Assembly (NCBI GenBank): GCA_003158495.1 | Contig: PMJT01000054.1 | Coordinates: forward strand, 4,053-10,198 | Source of the DNA: Chloroflexota bacterium | Lineage (GTDB): Bacteria; Chloroflexota; Limnocylindria; Limnocylindrales; CSP1-4 | DNA: 6,146 nt | Direction: 5' to 3' | The notes under the pieces: model-generated | Told to the model about the DNA's origin: nothing | The model's database searches: none | Seen by the model: only the letters and a program-made list of their open reading frames with translations | Part shown: positions 5,275-6,146 of the stretch, in pieces | How positions within the stretch are numbered: position 1 is the first letter of the stretch | Layout of the letters: every line of letters starts with the position of its first letter | Translations under genes and position numbers: made by a program

Positions 5275-5721
5275 CTACTCGCCCCTCACTTGGCTCGCGG
5301 CCGCGCGGTCTGACGACATATCGCCGAGCGCGTCGCTCCACTCGCCGAACCGCGTGGCGAACAATTCGGCGAGAAGCAATTCGGCGTCCCGGGCGTAGGC
5401 GTCGAAGGCGTCGAAGAGTCGGATCCCGTCCTCGGAGACGATCGAGCACCCGCCGCCCCTGCCCCCGGTACGGCGGGTCATAAGCTTGAACCCGAGATGA
5501 TCTTCGGCCCGACGCACGATCTGCCAGGCCTTGCTGTAGGCCATGCCCATATCCGAAGCAGCACAACGCAGCGATCCCGTCGCCTCCACCCTCTTGAGCA
5601 ACTCGGAGATCCCGACCCCAAACACGGGCAGGCCCTCATCTTCCAACCAGATACGGTGGGCGGGCCGAATGCCTCCGAGGCCGGCCCGCGGGCGCCCGGC
5701 GCCCGAAACGATTTCGGTCAT
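5275..5721 (-). CDS. modE: ModE-type winged-helix regulator without Mop domains
   Basis: A 148-residue DNA-binding protein matching the N-terminal LysR-type winged HTH and dimerisation helix of ModE. GISELLKRVEATGSLRCAASDMGMAYSKAWQIVRRAED (37-74) is the HTH, LGFKLMTRRTGGRGGGCSIVSEDG (76-99) is the wing with the Gly-rich signature of the family, and DAFDAYARDAELLLAELFATRF forms the long helix. E. coli ModE is about 262 residues with two C-terminal Mop/TOBE domains; here the protein stops after a short Ser/Ala-rich tail, so it has no recognisable molybdate site. The ATG at 5721 is chosen because the domain begins soon after it, AGGA (5732-5735) is in place, and a ModE box lies just upstream. 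Starts further upstream would put the box inside the gene. First gene of the moaA-moaC-MOSC operon, probably autoregulated. Confidence 0.88.
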   Translation of the reverse strand: MTEIVSGAGRPRAGLGGIRPAHRIWLEDEGLPVFGVGISELLKRVEATGSLRCAASDMGMAYSKAWQIVRRAEDHLGFKLMTRRTGGRGGGCSIVSEDGIRLFDAFDAYARDAELLLAELFATRFGEWSDALGDMSSDRAAASQVRGE

Positions 5722-5739
5722 CAGCGAGCCATCCTGAGG

Positions 5740-5761
5740 GTTATTCTCCGGCCAGAATAAC
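5740..5761 (-). promoter_or_regulatory. ModE-type operator (Mo box) upstream of modE
   Basis: A perfect inverted repeat with 8-bp arms GTTATTCT (5740-5747) and AGAATAAC (5754-5761) around a 6-bp centre CCGGCC. The outer GTTAT...ATAAC and the 22-bp length match the known E. coli ModE operator architecture upstream of modABCD. It is AT-rich in a very GC-rich region and ends 18 bp before the modE ATG. It overlaps a weak promoter candidate on the minus strand: -35 TTGCGA at 5769-5764 and -10 AATAAC at 5745-5740, 18-nt spacer, 4/6 matches each. Repression or autoregulation of modE-moaA-moaC-MOSC is inferred. Confidence 0.75.
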
Positions 5762-5782
5762 GGTCGCAACACAGATTTCCGA

Positions 5783-5914
5783 GGGCCGTTCGGCCCCGCC
5801 CATGCGGATGGTCCGATGTCGGCCCGGACTGGTCCGGCCGCCCGGCGATCCGGGGTCCGTGGCTGCTTTCGGGCCCATGACCCGGCCAACCCGTGCCCGC
5901 GGTCATGGCCGGCC
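5783..5914. other. Intergenic region with several GC-rich inverted repeats
   Basis: Between the transporter stop (5940) and the ModE box there are three dyads: GGGCCG-TT-CGGCCC (5783-5796), CCGGAC-TG-GTCCGG (5824-5837), and CATGACC (5876-5882) paired with GGTCATG (5901-5907), extendable with bulges to GGCC at both ends. Any could help end the transporter transcript, which runs leftward through them, but none is followed by a T-tract on that strand. In DNA this GC-rich such repeats also arise by chance. No coding sequence is supported here. Confidence 0.25.
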
Positions 5915-5939
5915 CTCGCCGTTCGGACCTGGGCCATGG

Positions 5940-6146
5940 CTACTCGACACGCTGCGGTGCCGGGCCCGGGGCGGCAGCACCCGCCAGTCTCGACGCGTTC
6001 ATCGAGCTGGACACGAGGACGATGCCGAGGAACGTCGTCGCGGCACCTGCAAGATCGAGCAGAGTCAGCGGCTCGCCGAGCATGACCGACGAGGCGGCGA
6101 GACCGACGACGGGGACCGCGAGGAACCCCATCGTCGTTGCGAGCGG
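5940..6146 (-). CDS. C-terminal fragment of an EamA/DMT-type membrane transporter
   Basis: The last 68 codons of a gene entering from the right edge; the frame is open to base 6146. The visible part reads PLATTMGFLAVPVVGLAASSVMLGEPLTLLDLAGAATTFLGIVLVSS in consecutive stretches. These are two hydrophobic helices separated by the Gly-Glu-Pro loop that typifies the end of EamA (drug/metabolite transporter) proteins, followed by a short Ala/Pro-rich cytoplasmic tail. Substrate cannot be inferred. It lies 218 bp upstream of modE on the same strand and is probably a separate transcription unit, as modE has its own operator. Confidence 0.8.
   Translation of the reverse strand, partial: PLATTMGFLAVPVVGLAASSVMLGEPLTLLDLAGAATTFLGIVLVSSSMNASRLAGAAAPGPAPQRVE

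Noticed and set aside
4303..5313. A 336-codon open frame on the plus strand
   Set aside because: It lies antisense to moaA, which has all its catalytic motifs. The plus-strand product is Arg/Gly/Asp-rich without any recognisable domain; it is a GC-driven shadow.
5722..5937. A 72-residue N-terminal extension of ModE from an upstream ATG
   Set aside because: The extension is Arg/Pro-rich, has no ModE homology and would run through the ModE operator. The ATG at 5721 with AGGA upstream fits better.
5722..5939. Moco-sensing riboswitch ahead of the modE-moaA operon
   Set aside because: No conserved Moco-motif architecture was recognised; the hairpins are simple GC palindromes. moaA itself starts 3 nt after modE, with no room for a leader.

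Overview
The window is a compact molybdenum locus. It combines molybdenum cofactor (Moco) biosynthesis, molybdate uptake and Mo-responsive regulation on GC-rich DNA (roughly two-thirds G+C by eye) with GTG starts, stop/start overlaps and Gram-positive-style lipoprotein secretion. ModA carries a lipobox and a long Thr/Ala/Pro linker, and a MerR-type HTH is fused to a Mop domain. Together these suggest a high-GC monoderm-like bacterium such as Chloroflexota or Actinomycetota. The phylum cannot be settled from the sequence alone.

Plus-strand block (1-3223): the last codons of an upstream gene, probably moeA (molybdopterin molybdotransferase), overlap a MogA/MoaB-family adenylyltransferase gene. 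After a 55-bp gap with a candidate leaderless promoter and an imperfect dyad come a MerR-HTH/Mop fusion regulator, modA (lipoprotein molybdate receptor, ATGA overlap) and modB (permease, GTG start). After a further 120 bp comes a 70-residue stand-alone Mop (molbindin) gene. No modC ATPase gene is present between or beside them.

Minus-strand block (6146-3186): the C-terminal end of an EamA/DMT-type transporter, then a 218-bp intergenic region with a clean ModE-type operator. This is followed by a tight four-gene operon: modE (DNA-binding domain only), moaA (GTP 3',8-cyclase), moaC (cyclic pyranopterin monophosphate synthase) and a MOSC-domain gene. Spacings are 3 nt, 2 nt and a 4-nt GTGA overlap. 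The MOSC gene runs tail-to-tail 38 bp into the mop gene.

Working model: ModA/ModB, with an ATPase encoded elsewhere, import molybdate. MoaA and MoaC make cyclic pyranopterin monophosphate. The MogA-like protein and the presumed MoeA adenylate molybdopterin and insert Mo. The MOSC protein may act in Moco sulfur chemistry or delivery. The regulatory side is the least ordinary part: the ModE has no Mop sensor domain, while two separate Mop proteins (one fused to a different HTH) flank modAB. This suggests a divided Mo-sensing system. No tRNA, rRNA, CRISPR, IS element or phage signature was seen.
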